Positions 25,501 to 40,582 of a DNA stretch of 64,000 nt are shown piece by piece. The stretch is taken from NCBI RefSeq assembly GCF_964340395.1, contig NC_135552.1, positions 7,226,994-7,290,993 on the forward strand, written 5' to 3'. Below the pieces are notes generated by a model. The model did not search any database and had not been told where the DNA came from. It worked only from the letters and a program-made list of their open reading frames with translations. Each line of letters begins with the position of its first letter. Position 1 is the first letter of the stretch. The position numbers were made by a program, and so were the translations under genes. This DNA comes from Glandiceps talaboti (Eukaryota > Hemichordata > Enteropneusta > Spengelidae).

Positions 25501-28500
25501 TAAAGATTTTAGGTAAATATATGGTGGGTCATGTGTTGCAATATTCATTAAAACTCCATGCATGAAATTAAATTTTCATTCGTAAAATTCATGTTTTCAT
25601 TGGTTAATTTACATATTCGTATTATTAAAATCGTTATTTTCATACTATATGTAATCTTATTTTCGTCAAAAATATATTGGTTTTCTTAAACTTACATTTG
25701 CATTCGTCATTTTCAATATTGTTATTGATAAATAATTGTTGTATGCATATCATCAACTTACTTTCATAATTGGACAAATGTTATATATAATTAAATCAGC
25801 CAATGAGATTTTAGAATATCTGTAATAGAACTTTTGTTTCTTTGTGTGTATGTCCTAATACATCATTTGCCACTTTCCATATAACCACAATGTATTCTCT
25901 CTCTGCTTTTTTACATTAGAAATCACTAACTGAAATATGGACTGATACTGGTATGTTATGCAATATAAATTTGATAATGATAAACACAGTCATCCATATA
26001 TCATTCCAAATTTACCAATGATCTTGTCATGAATTGTTTGTCACCAGATGTCTTTAGAGATATCCTCATCAAACATCAGTTCAACCGGCAGTTCATGTTG
26101 CAAATAGTGTTTTGTGTTATTAAAAAAGGTTAGGTTGTTGGTTCTTTGGTCAGTAATAGTCAAGGCATAGATTGCTCTAATTTTACTCTATCAAATGGAG
26201 AGAAAAAAAACTGTTACTATTAAGAATTGTACATATGTTCTGCTGTTCAAGACAATCGTACCACGGCCAGCGGCTGGTAGAACTCTCATTGGTCTTTCAG
26301 GATTAATAACATCACATAATTCACATGCATAATACATTTATTATGATAATATATCGAAATCATTCCAGATGAATATGTATGTACATTTGTATTTCTGAAT
26401 CATTTAAAACTGAAACATTCAACTAACATTATTTAATAATTTTGGACTTACGTTGTGTTTCTGTTTATCTTTGGACAGCATGCCCGGAATATTTATGTAG
26501 GAATTACCAATGTATTAAGTATTATCGACTTTGTAATACTAACGATGACTGTGATGATGGAAGTGATGAAGACATTTGCGAAGGTACAATATTTAGATTT
26601 ATTTATTGATTGATGTACCTGTCATGTGTCGTCTCTAATAATCGTACAATGTAAAAGGTAAAGGTTAATGAGTATACATATCACATAATATCATGTCTTG
26701 CCACTCCTTGTATTATATTCCTGTGATGTCACCACCAGAAGGTTTCCCATAGATCCTTGCAGAAAACCCTCTCAAAGAATGAACACATATCAAGTGCACT
26801 AGGTGTTTGTTTGTTTGTTTTTGTTTTTTAAGATTTCGAGGTTGAATAACTTACCAGAGCACTATTTTATCACCCAAAATCGTAGTAGTTGATAGACGTA
26901 ATTATGCAATGTACACTAAAACCGCAAATAAATGTCTACCCGCGGACTTTTACTTTGAGAAGTAACAGCGTGACAATTTACCATTTTTTGTTTCCTTCTA
27001 GATTGCACACATAAAGATCTATTCAAATGTAGCGACGGACAGTGTATTCCTGCCAGCTTTCGATGTGATTTATATCCACAATGCAACGATGGAAGTGATG
27101 AACTGGATTGCACTTGTAAGTTTTCAATGTCCAAAGATAAAAAGATATTTACGTTCAAGACATGTTAACTCACTTAATATAGAGGATTTCCGGGTTCGAT
27201 ATGTTCTTCTGTGACAAAGCGCACTCAGTCAACGGACGACATCGAATTCGATTGAAGTCTGGTGTTGTTTCTTCATCATTCAAATCCTATTGAAACAAAG
27301 ATAAGAGGCACATCTTTTCATTCTGTAATATAGGTCTATACAATTTTCTAGCTTCATTAGAAATATAATATATCAGTTTTTCATCATTGTTTGCTAAGTC
27401 CATGTGTCTAAAAGTGTCTTTAAATGTGAATAATGAGACAATGGAAATTTCACATACCATCATTTTACCTACGCATTTTTCATTGGTCACTCTAGAAGCA
27501 AAATGAAATGTTTTAGAATTGTAATAACAATAAGATAATCCCGTCCTGGACCTTACTATTTTCTCCTCGGACGAACTTTTTTGTGTACTATTTTTATCAC
27601 AGTGACTATTAAAACTTTTTATAATTCATTTGAACAAATCAAACCAAATCTAATAGTGAATATCAAAGGAAGGCTGTCATATTGAACAAATTGGCAATTG
27701 AATTTAAAATGTAGTTATGTTAGTAGTTATGTGAAATGTTGAAATATCCCTATTCCTTCCTACCCTTCAAACACTTTTTAAATAAAATATCAGTAATCTT
27801 CACTTTTGTAAATTAAATTAAATGCTATATTTGATCACACTTGCGAAAACTCATATCGTACTTTTCAAGTCATTTACCAGTTTGTTGTCAGCATATAAAG
27901 CATAAATATATTTAACATGCTTTCTATTAAGGTCATTTGTAGAAGATTTGAATATCAAACCTATACAAGAACACATGGTACACCATTCCTGTAGTAGCAA
28001 GACTGAATTCCACCCCACACTTCAATACTGTGTTTTGTCTAAGGACGCTCCATCGCATAGCTACTATTCGAACTCGGAAACTGGCTATTGCACATTGAAA
28101 CTGTGCTACCTGTTAATTGGCTGGCTAAGTAGTGATACTGCTTATCGATATACCTCAACAAGGTTTTCGAATCAATTATTCAGGATCAAATTGTTTGTCA
28201 TTCATTAAAATGTACTTGGTAGGTGTTTTTGTTTACGACTTAACACGCACAAAAAAAATGTGAATGTAGTGAGTATAATGTACGCAAATTGCGGCAGTAA
28301 GTTGCCGAAGGCGACTTTTTAATGAATAACAAACCCGTTCATCTGTAATACTAGTGTTACGTTCTGAGGGAGCTTAATATAACGTTTCAGTGTCTAAGTA
28401 TGGTAGTTGTGGGTAGATCGGCAGAACGTAAACGATTCTCCACTCTAACTGAGTGTCTTTCTCGGGTACCAGGATCTACGAGCTTGTCTAAGTTATGAAT

Positions 28501-31500
28501 TAGCTACACAGGTATCGTCACATACACGTACGCTCTTACACTCAGGCAGATTGTAAGAGAGACACCGCACACCAACAGTTGAGTTGTAATCAAAATCTAA
28601 GAGTCAGAATAGGAATCTGGAATCCGGAATCCAGAATCCAGAATAACTTTATTCATAGTTACATTCTCATATATAGACTGAATGACGTCATTTGTTATAA
28701 ATATAAATTTGTTATGAAAGATGATCTTTGACCTATATTCATTTTTCTAGAAGACACGGTGAACTTTCCACCAGAATATTTAAGATTAAGATTCAAGATC
28801 ATGTCATATGTAAATTGTTCACGTGTAACACAAATGTTAATCATGCCATTGGCAAATTAAGTATTAATTTGAATTCGGTAATCAACAAGTTATCTTGTTT
28901 ACAAGAACTAATCTATGTCGTTTAATCAAAACACTTGACATTTGTTATCTAGCGATAAATGTAATTAGTATAGGATTAGTAGATAAATCAACATATTATT
29001 TGACCATGCTGTCGTTAGCTCCTGTTTGTGAGTAATTAGTATAAATGTGAATTTAACGTTAATTTAGGTAAAATATGCCAAAATTCCGAATATGGTATTT
29101 CAGGATCGTAACACTAGCTTTTTTTTCGTTCGAGGGCAGTAGTCCGGGGGGCAATCGTCGAGGGGGCAGTTGTCCTTCGGGGGCAATTGTCCGGGGGCAG
29201 TTGTCCACCGGGGGCAGTTGTCTGGGGGCAAGTAGGGACCGGTCAGTTTCTTCGGCCTGGGGGGGGGGGGGGCGGTGGATTGGTAGGGGGGGTCACTCTG
29301 TTTTTGAAATTGGCAGTAGGGGGTCATGCTGTTTTGAAAATTGTGGATAGGGGGGTCATTATGTTTTAAATTGTGATGGAAGAAAAAAATCCTTTCTACA
29401 ATGGCATATAGCCTTGTCTGAAATGTGGTACATGTCAATATTTGTTCTTGTCCCTGTTTCTTACATGAATTCTTTAATATTACTTATTAGTTCAAACATA
29501 ACTATCATATACATATACATGTATTACCTAGCTACCACACTAGTTACAGAACATATCATGTAAATGCTTGGCTGTTTCACAATCAATGCTTCACTTATAT
29601 TGCAGTTTGGGGCAAAAGTGAACTTGTGACTTGAAGGTTTCGTAATGGCAATTTTCATAGATAGTTTATCAATGAAGTTAATCTAAATTGTTATACTCGT
29701 CATGTTATTGACACTACATTATTGACACTACAAATCACCACATCTCATCAGATTCCAGTTTCTATCATACACTAGGTATGACCACCTGAAGTTCTCTAAC
29801 ATACCGGTGACTTTATTATACATATATTAATGCCCCTGTACTAATGTTACATGTCTATTTTATGTGATATAGGAAACTCATTTAAAACGTACATTTAGGT
29901 TAGCTTTTCGAAGCTTGGAAATATTACATCAAAGGTTATGAATAACCTAAACATTGCCTTAGTAGCTCAAGCAAAAAAACTCCATATCTGCCAGGGGAAA
30001 ACCCCAAGGACTTCCTCACCCCAGAGGTCATGCGCATTCAACTAACAATCAGATGCACCAACAACCTTTTTACTGTCATAATTTCAAAAGTATTTCAACC
30101 CTATGTACCGGTAGTTGTTTTTTACATGTTGGTGTTGTCTTGTAAGGCTTGGAAATTATTGTCTGAAAGGGTCTGAATAGTCTCAAAATTGACTTTTCAG
30201 GGAAAAAACCTCCAGGACTTCTAGGGGGAGATCCCCTAGGACCCCCCCCCCCCCCACCATGAGGTGTACACATCCCAGTCTCAAGATCTCTCCCCTACCT
30301 CTTACTGTCAAGATCCTATCAAACTATATTTCAAAAATATTTCAACCTTATGTAGTTGCTTTTTACATGTTGGTGCTGTCTTGTAAAGCTTGGAAATGAT
30401 TTTCTAAAAATGTCTAAATAGTCTCAAATTGACTTTTCAGAGTTAAAAACCTCCTGGGCTTCTAGGGGGAGACCCCCTAGGACCCCCATGACAGCTGTAC
30501 ATATTCCCTTCTCAAGCTTTCCCCCTACCTTTCACTCTCAAGATGCTATTAAACTCCTTTTCAAATATATTTACCCTGTGTAGTCATTAATTATAATTAT
30601 GATAGTGCTAACCCGGGATCTTATAAAGTAGATGCAAGACAGTCAAGCAGTCCACACTGAGTCACGATCAAAAAATACCTGTCACTCATGCAAATATTAT
30701 ATATATGGGGGGGGTCAGAATGTTTTAGAATTAAGTGATAGGGGGGTCAGCCTGTTTTGGGTTTTACAGATAGGGGGGGTCAGTGACTTTTTGTTGGCCC
30801 GATTTAAGAATCCACCGCCCCCCCCCCCAGGCTGGAGAAACTTACCGGTCCCTTATCTGGTGGGGGCAGTTGTCCGGGGGGGGGGGGGCAGTTGTCCTGT
30901 TACCCTGGAAGTCCCATATTGAAAGTAAGAAATACTATTAGTCTAAAGGTTTACATTATTTCGCGCATTTGTCACTACATTCAAAAATCTGTCCTTACCC
31001 TTCACTACAATAGCCTAATCAAAATCTGGTGAAATAGTTATCGAACTGCTCCTGATCCACTTTTCCATCTACAAAAGAAATGGCTCGACTAATAACTTTC
31101 TCTAACTGTCAAGCCCATTCCATCCCTCTCTTTAATCAATTCAATATCCTTGGCTGGCTCAATTGTAATGGAATTTATAATGTATAATCTTTAGGGTAAT
31201 AGCTAGACCTGATCAGGTTTTCAGCCAGATCTGTTAATGTGTAATTAGAGAAATTTGCATATTAATGAAATCAACTAATTACGCAATATCTTAAGACTAC
31301 ATACTTCAATTTCAATATAATTTAGTATATTTGTTAAACATAACAACATACATTTGTCTAAAAAGCTCGACCCTTTAACTTGCCTCTATAATTTCATTTC
31401 TGTACGTCTGCTTTTTATTTATATCTATTCATTTCATTTGCTACACCGAGAGTTTCTGTATGCTTAGTACACTTTCCACCGACATAATTTCCATCATTAG

Positions 31501-34500
31501 TCACAAGAGAGGTGTTTTGGTTGTTATAATCCGTACCTCTAATTTGCTTTAATTTTCATGAATGTTTGGTCCATGGACAGTTCCTGGGGAACTTTGGGGT
31601 GTAGAGGGAGAATTACCAAAAAACGGTGCTTCACAGCGATCTTCATAAGTTATTTCACGTCTTTATTTAGCATTAAAAAAGCAAACTATGACAATTATTT
31701 GAGTGAAAAGGAACAAATCAATCATACAATGCTTCTAGGTTGTGTCTGATAACTTGAGTTTCTCTTTTTCGAACAGCGTGCCCATCAGGTTTTCTATGTG
31801 ACAATGGACATTGTTTGGGAAGTACTTATCTTTGCAATGGTAACGACGACTGTGTTGATGGAAGTGATGAAAGCTATTGTCTCGGTATGAAATACCTATT
31901 TTCGTTCACCTATGCACCGCCCATGTCTTTTCTCTGAAAAAGAAGACAGATTCCTAGGTATACATAGCACAGCATAAAGACTATTCCCACTCATTTTAAA
32001 GTGGCACAAGCTGAGTAGGAGTTTTATAAGCTTTGTACTCAGGTGAAAATACTAGCGCGATTAAACTATTCTAGTCAAGTGTTAATGTCAATGAATGTCT
32101 TCTATGACATTGCAGTTGTCTTCTGGCATTGTTAGAATATGTGTTTGTATAGTAGAGATTTCACAAAATATACTCACCACTTCATTACTAAATATACCAA
32201 TTTATAGGACAAAACAAAATCAATGCAAAATTTGAAATAGTTGCTCTTCCTTAAGATATGACAGCTTAAAAGTCCGTGTTTTGTGTTTGGTCTTAGATTG
32301 CACAGATGAACGTCTGTTTAGTTGTGATGACGACGGATGTATTCATTCCACTTTTCGATGTGATAGCTATCCAACTTGCGCTGATGGAAGTGATGAACTG
32401 GACTGCAGTTGTGAGTTTTAGACTATCTTAACTCTCGATTTACAAGTAGCCTGTCTACTGTGACTGGATCCGTGATTTTGCTAACTCTCGTCTACTATAT
32501 GCTTGGAATAGTACTGTAGCCACACCCCCATGGTTGTTTTTAGAATAACTGTTTGTACATATTTACACACTATTTGCCTATATGTAGATTACGTCAATGT
32601 TATACTCTTGTGTTCATGTAAGTAAAGAGTGTACATTTACATAATAACTTCGTTGTGATAATCATTTAGTCTGATGAAGTGTTACCACTCCCCATTGTGA
32701 CCAGTGGCTTTGAGCTCATCTTTTAAAATTTCAATATTGGGTCATGTTAACACTAGAACAAGCAGATAGTATACGAAAACTACTGTTACTGCAGCAACTA
32801 TATACTTATATGAACAACTTCACCACAAACGTATGTATGAAAATTTAAAAGAAAGCTGTACCAGACAACACTTTGGTATAGCTCCTAATAATCACTCACC
32901 ATCTCAGATATATTTCTATGAGAATAAAAGGAAAAAAAATTAAAGTTGGACAAGCTGAATTTATTAACTTTTTAGTCGGGTGAAAATACTTAAATAAACA
33001 TCGATCTCTGTTAGTGCAATGCTAATGTCAATGCAAGCCTTTGGCATTGTATTTTGTTTAGTTTGCTTAGTAAGAATTTCCAATTACTCTGTTGATTTGG
33101 CTGACATTTCACAGGGATGTCTCTGTTGGTATACATATCATTTGATATTAATTAAATGATGATCCCAATGTCGATATACAATATTAGGGCTAACAACCAT
33201 ATTTTTTGGTGAAATGTTCGTCAGTGAGGCCATAGGAGTGTACAGAAATTATTGTTTTATTGATCTCATAAATTCATTAACATTTTATGGGCACTTAACA
33301 TTATGTAACAAGTGTGTGAGGTTCCTTGGAGACATTGTCTACTTTAATAACGTTGACACTGGTTCAAGGTATAATGTCTGCCTGTATGTATGTCGCTCTT
33401 GTAAATGATGCAAGTGATTTTGGACCTTTACTGTGATCTACACGGTAGACCATCAAATTTAAGCTATTACTTACATATTGCAGACACTTTATTGCAATTA
33501 TGCGTGGCTAATATGTTTTAGATCATGGATAGAAATAATACAGAACCATATCAGCATACACATGGTGCTCATATCACTTTTTACATAATGATAGCCATAT
33601 TTGTAGTGAACACATATGATTTACCACATACCTCTAAAACGTTAATATATAGAGACTACATTGAAGTGTCTACCCCCTATTGCCAGGCTTGAACTCTCTT
33701 TAGAGACATTGACGTTTGGCCTTGACTATGATCTACAGGCACACTTATCGACATTCAGCAATTTCCTGCATTATCAGACACTTTGTACTATTTATTTGTG
33801 GCCACCAATTTCTTTTAAATCATGCATTTCAGGGGCTGCGTCTTTGTTCATTCTAGTACAGATGGCGCCATTGATGATTACATCACAATATGTTCTATTC
33901 ACTAGTTCCAGTACATAGATTCAGTCATTTATAAGTAATAACGAGCAGAACCCATTCCATAACCATCATTATTCCTGACTAATATCCTTTTAATTTTGAT
34001 TTTGTCTATTTTTTTTTGAACAGCTTGTGATGGATTTTTGTGTGACAGTGGAAAATGCATTCCACCTGACAAGGTTTGTGATGGTGGTACTGATGACTGT
34101 GGTTATCATGATAATGGTGATAGTGATACAAGTGACGAAGATTCTTGTCAAGGTAACATATATATTTGTTTTTATTACAGATATACCTGTCATGTATCCT
34201 CTCTATGTATTATAAATAATCAAATGTTTACTGTTGTATTTAACCCTCTGACATCATAATTACAACATCTAGACTTTACTATCCCATGGCCATGGAAACT
34301 ATATATCTACTTAATATTAAGTTACTATATCAGTAAATGATATATTCATATATTAGTCCCCTGTAGGTGGTTTGTTTTTAATCATTCAATCTAGGAAATT
34401 ACTAGTGCCTATGGGGCCTCGGCTTTTCAAATCGATAGAAAGGTAATGACGATAACGTCATGCACTAGCACTAGATGATGGACACTGAAGATATTACCAA

Positions 34501-37500
34501 ATGATCGATACAAATGAAGATCGAAATAAAAAGTTAGTACTTCCACTGCAGCTGAAATTCCCTCATAGTTGAACAACTCGATCGCTGTGCAGGCATAGTG
34601 TGTCCCCGAACAGTCGGCAGTTATGTCCCAGTGGTGCCGAAATATTTTGCTCATGATTTAAACCAAATTAAACCTCAGGAGCCGTCGTTTACAGAGTAAA
34701 TGTTTTAAAAAATCATGGCTTCGCCGCAATTACTTCTAAGACATATATTCAGTGGTGAGTTAGATGAAAGCCATGCGAATACATATATGTAAGTGTATTT
34801 TTTCCTCTGTCTGTCTGTCTGTCTGTCTGTCTGACTGTCTGTCTGTCTGTATGTATGTATGTATGTATGTATGTATGTGTGTGTGTGTGTGTATGTCTCA
34901 TTCTCTCTCTAGTCTCCGTCTCTCTACGTCCTTGTGATTTCATTCTAAATTGTATATGGTCAATGAACTTTGGTTTGCAATGAACTAGCGACCTACTCAA
35001 GACAATAGATAGCCAGGTGCAGGTGGTACATATAAACAAGCCAGTGTGCGTTCTTGATGTTCGCATGTAATGCATATGTGAGACAGCACCCACTGAAATT
35101 TATAATGGTGATTAATAATAGGGGTGACATTACAAGAAGTAACAGCCACGAATGGAAGCATCGACTTTTCATGGGGGTGTCATTTTGATAGGAAGGTGTC
35201 TTTTTCGTAGAAAGTCGTCTTTTACACAGGAACGTAGTCTTGCTGCCAGACTTCTCAAGGACTGCTGGTATTTTAGGTATTGACAATTTATTCTGGTTTT
35301 AGATTGCATAAGTTTGATACAGATAATTTCAAAAATCATGAAACATTGTTACAACAGATATCACCAACCCATACATTCCAACAGCAATAATGTTTTTTCC
35401 AAAATTTTAATTTTTAAAAGTGCTGTATGTCGAATTTTTCAAAAATCCACATCATATGGTTATTTTGGTTACCATGGCAACTGGTGTTCATTAAATGACC
35501 ACTTAATTTGAACCCAGCACTACAAACTTCCCTTTCTAGTGTGGTAAATGTGCAAATAAAAAGATATTTATCAGATTTATAATGTTAATTGTGACATGTA
35601 TGTGTATATAACGAAAACACAATCTTCACGTCCACCATACTTTCCATGAAAACAGCTGTCCAATTTTATACAATTTATGTTACACCAGGTAGCACTAACT
35701 CATACATGCCAAAAAGAAGGAAATTTTTTCGCTAAATCTGTACTCCAGATACTGGACCCACTAAGTGTTTTAAACCTGCTATTGGTACCAAATTACCAAT
35801 GCCATGGAGATCAAACAAAACTGAACTGTTCTTTGGTCCGTTTGGTCCATACAACATTGGTATTACTTAGTTTTTCGAACGTTGAGTTATGGATGTTTGG
35901 GCGATGAATATGGGTATCATGAATCGCACTGTTCACAGATAAGGCGTTTGTCACCCCAGTTCATAGGAGCGTTACAAGAAATACATATAGGCATGGACGA
36001 ATCAGAGTTGTTGAAATTGATTTTTGAATGTCTTCGTCTTTACTGATGAGGATTGCATACACAGCACTATAGGTTCTGTAGGTTTTCAGAAAGGAATATC
36101 ATTTGCACTATCAACCATAGAATGTGATGTACATATATCAGCAAACAGGTGGCGATGTGACAGTGGTTACTGCAGGGCGAAAATTCATTGAATATGTTCC
36201 TTTTGACTTTCTGAAGCAGACTTACGGGTTTTATCTCTTCAGGATGCTCAGAGCTGTTCCTGGAGGAATAAGTGTCAATTCAGATTGTTCATCCCGAACA
36301 TGAGAGGACTTTCCTGGCTACAGACATTTGTTGCTTGTTTAGAGTGACGCACATGCCAGTTGTGTGCGTGATGTGTGTGATAGGCAGGAATTGGCTTGAT
36401 TTTGACAATTGACCTTGGAGGTCATGGTCAATGTCAATGGTCAAGGGCGCCAAAGATAGATTGTGTATGATAATATGGGAGTAGACAATTGAATGGAGTG
36501 TCTGTGTATTACAGTTTTTGAGTTGTGCCATAAATATTGATTTTTAACTACAAATATGGACGCCATTCGGTCAAATTTGCAAACATCAAAAGACAAATTG
36601 TCGTGCATATGTCCCACAAGATATGTCACCTTTGCGTCATGTTTAAAAGAAAGTGCATGGGCATGCATTCACGCACACGGGCCGACAGACGGATGGATCC
36701 CACTTTGATACCAGCCCCTTCGGAGGGGGGGGGGGGGCTAAAAACCAAATATATGCAAATCTAAAAGGGGATTAGCCTTTATTTTAGTACATAATACCTC
36801 ATTAAGCATTCTTTATTTTCTGTTTCCATCTTAGATTGCGCACTTGAATCTCTATTTATATGTGACAACGGTGAATGCATACATAGTGTTGGTGTATGTA
36901 GTACAGAATATGAACCACGCTGCTCTGATGGGAGTGAGGATATGAATTGCAATTGTAAGTTTTTACCTAGCACAAGCAAAGGTTGTATTTTGGCAGTTAG
37001 GCACTATCTTAAGAGTACGAGCTTTGAATTTCATACATTGACATGCAAAACAAATCTGTTGGTGTAGCTTTTGATTTTAATGATTTTAATTTACATACTG
37101 GTTGTCTGAAATGTATAGGTAATGTAGTAAGAATGCAAACTACAAACTTCATATAATTTTGTACAGAGTGTAAATAAACAAATACCAACAACTTTATGCC
37201 TATGAACATGTAAATAAAGACGGTTTTCGCCGTTGTACTTATCTGTATACAGATGAAATAAATTAGTACAAAAAGGGCCTTAAACGTCCAACCATGTTTC
37301 GAATTAAGTATGCTTCATTAGGGTCTTCAAGTCTTAGACACAAATGACTGCAATACTGAAGACAAACAATATGAGCTCGGCTCGCAACAATTTAAATACA
37401 CACATTTAGACACAAGTAAGAAGAAAGGAATAAACTATTTCTTTCTATTTTGTATTTATAGCTCCGCTGTCAGCGAAAGCTGAAAGCCTAGATTTAGCTA

Positions 37501-40500
37501 TAGGTGGGTATAGAGGTATAGAGTATAAGTGAATCATAGATGTCTGTCAACTTTTTTTATTTTCATCATCTTCTCCGAAAGTGCCAGTCAGAATACTTTG
37601 ATATTTGGTGTGCATGTTCTCTGGGGGAGACTATTCAGTTGATCTGTGCCATTTTCGATTTTTTACGATTTTTTTTTCAAAAATTATATTTTCATCATCT
37701 CCTCAAATACTACTTGTCAGATCGCTTTGATATCTGGTGTGTTGATGCACAAAGGTTAGCTTACTCAGATTTGTTAATTTCAAGTCAGCACATCTTCCTT
37801 TCTATTTTATATGAATTTTTGTAATTTAACAAAAAAAATGAATAATGAGCATTGTGAAAGGCGCCATGTTGGAAATCAGTCCACGAGATTTTAAGTAAAC
37901 TACCACTTTTCAAAAGACATTATTGATGTCAAACAAGCAATGTCATATGTGCTATAGTCATAAGTCTAAGCACTGTGTGCCCAAATGACAAGTGTTTGTT
38001 CAAAAAAGGGTTGCAAACTTCAAATCCGAATTCTGCACCCCTTCTACATAATCAGCCAGTCTGCAATACATTTGCATACAATCTATCCTCCATCCAGATC
38101 GCGACCGTAACACTGTGAATGGCTGCTCACTGGCCTTATTTTTGGGTATTTTCAACTCGCCATAACTTTCACTAGAGTCCACCATTTTAGATACTGTAAA
38201 CGCCTAAACCTCAACTGACATCTCTTCTTTTGTGCCAGCTAAATAAATTTTGGAATTACATTTAGTAATACCGATTTTCCGACAAATTCGGGACGCATAC
38301 TTGAGGCCCTGAAATTTCGACCCGCTTTTTCGCTCATAATTTCCTAAATACGGACCGGAAAGTTTACAAATTTCACAAAAAGGTGGATTTTAATGTGTTT
38401 TAAATAACCATGGCAAGTAAATTTAGTAGGATCATTGTATAACGGTCCGTTCAAGAATTTTTGGTAGAAAATGACTGATTTGACCCGGAAGTTGAAGCTC
38501 ATCTCGTTTGACCGGGCGATTTTCCACAGCAAGCAGCAATGCGCAGGAGTTCATGGTACTCACTAAAATCACACTTCAGACCCACTATAAAAGTTTTATG
38601 TTTTCAGATAACATGTAACTTGTGATTGATTCTATATTGTCATGCAATTTGGAGTGACAGTGAACAGAATGAAGACAACTCGCGTAAACAAGGCAAGGCA
38701 TGCCATCGCCAATGCCCCGGGCCTAGGCATGCCGTTGAAGTGTAAGAGCAGTAAGCTTACGTACTGTGAATCGACCAAACTTTCTTTATTGGCCGACAGT
38801 TTACAGTAAACGACATGAACATGTCTTGCCATTTCCAAAATGCAAATGTTTGGCAAGTAAAAAATAATTAAAATAATTACAACTTTAATTTGGCTTCAGA
38901 CTTTGCATTATGTTTTGCGTATCTTTCCCCATTTTACATGTAAATCCAAAAAAGGCTCTCTCTGGTCATGTCAGTGATCATACGAGGTGAGGCATGTTGA
39001 GGTATTATGTTAAGAATAAAAAATAGTGCAAAATGTCAAGTACAGGGTTTAAATACAATGAAATGATGAAGAAAAATTGGCCAAGTCTGCTGACAGGCGC
39101 CGGCCACAAGACACTCCTTAAATTAAAATATCAGACGATGTTTTGTCTACTACAAGTTGAATGTTGTTGACAATTATGGACAGCGTATTTGGTAAATTTG
39201 TTAGAAAATTGAATTTCGAATTGTCTTAAAATTATTTTACATCCCTAGTTTATTTCATTCATCATTAAATTCTTCCAGGGTTAAATCTGTAAGACACTGG
39301 AATTATTTATAGCCAACCTCAAAAATGACTTTGGTATAAAAGTACAATATTTTACCAACTTTCTGTGTAAAATGTGTTTTATAGTGCGACATCATATGAG
39401 ACCACTAACCACTTTATTACATTGCTAAAACAAAACTGCATAGTGAATAGCTGAAACTGAACCACTTCTACATGTTACCAAAATTGAAAATAAAAAGAAC
39501 AGCGGAGCTATTCTGACCGATAGGTCACTTGTTGATCTTTATAAATTTTAGTGACTCCCCAAATTGGCTCTAACGTCTCCCTGCATATGCAGCGTTGGAG
39601 ACCGTTTTGTCTTAGCTGAAACGTGTTTGTACCAGATTTAAACTGAATGCCTCCCGTAAGGGAATCACTAATTATGCAAATAACTCATTAAACTAAAAAA
39701 AATATGGTAACAGGCTTTGTTTTTTAGACAAGCGTGCTTTCTTAGGTTAATGTATGTAAGAGTGTATGATACTGCTTAATGCAGTCTTAAGATATAGCCT
39801 AATTACCGAAAATCATTAATTATGCAAATTATTCATTAACACTGTAAGGTACGTCAACTAACTTTATAGGACATACACAATTTGGTATGGTTTATGTATG
39901 TACTGAATTGTATTGAAATTGAAGCATGCAGTCATATAGCCTAATTACCAAGAATCATTAATTATGAAAATTATTCATTAACACTGAAAGGTACACCAAC
40001 AAGCTTTACAGGACATATACGATTGTTATGGTTAACATGTGTACTGAATTGTATTGGAATTGAAGTATGTATTCTTAAGATATAGCCTAAATACCGAAAA
40101 TAATTAATTATGCAAATTATTCATTAACACTGTACAGTGCATCAACAAACTTGATAGGACAAATGTGTTATCTTATGGTTAACGTAGGTACTAAATTATG
40201 TTGAATTTGAAGTATGTATTCTTAAGATATAGCCTAATTACCAAAAATAATTAATTATGCAAATTATTCATTAACGCTGTAAGATACATCAACGAATTTT
40301 ATAGGACAAATGTATGTTGTTATGTTTAACGGATATACTAAATTATATTGAAATTGAAATATGCAGTCTTAAGATATTGCGTAATTAGTTGATTTCATTA
40401 ATATGTAATTTTTTCTAATTAAACATTAACAGATCTGGCTCAAAACCTAATCAGGTCTAGCTATTACCCTAAAGATTATATATCCCAAATTCCATTACAA

Positions 40501-40531
40501 TTGAGCCAGCCGATATTTAGAAAATGATGAC

Positions 40532-40582
<51 letters not shown>

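Noticed and set aside
29075-29438. Open frames on both strands at the solo LTR and G-rich repeat junction
   Set aside because: Low-complexity Gly or Pro frames across the minisatellite; no domain and no splice signals that fit the host gene.
30632-30922. Gly/Pro-rich frames over G and C runs
   Set aside because: They fall inside the poly-G element and minisatellite; length-variable homopolymers make them meaningless.
32660-32700. CTGATGA at 32669 and similar occurrences (36043, 60989) as ribozymes
   Set aside because: No GAAA and no matching stems at the required distances.
37461-37502. 42-nt possible exon in intron 8 of the LDLa-ZP gene
   Set aside because: It has AG and GT borders and a phase 1-1 frame (SPLSAKAESLDLAI), but no module similarity, and short frame-neutral stretches with AG/GT borders are common by chance. 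RNA evidence would be needed.
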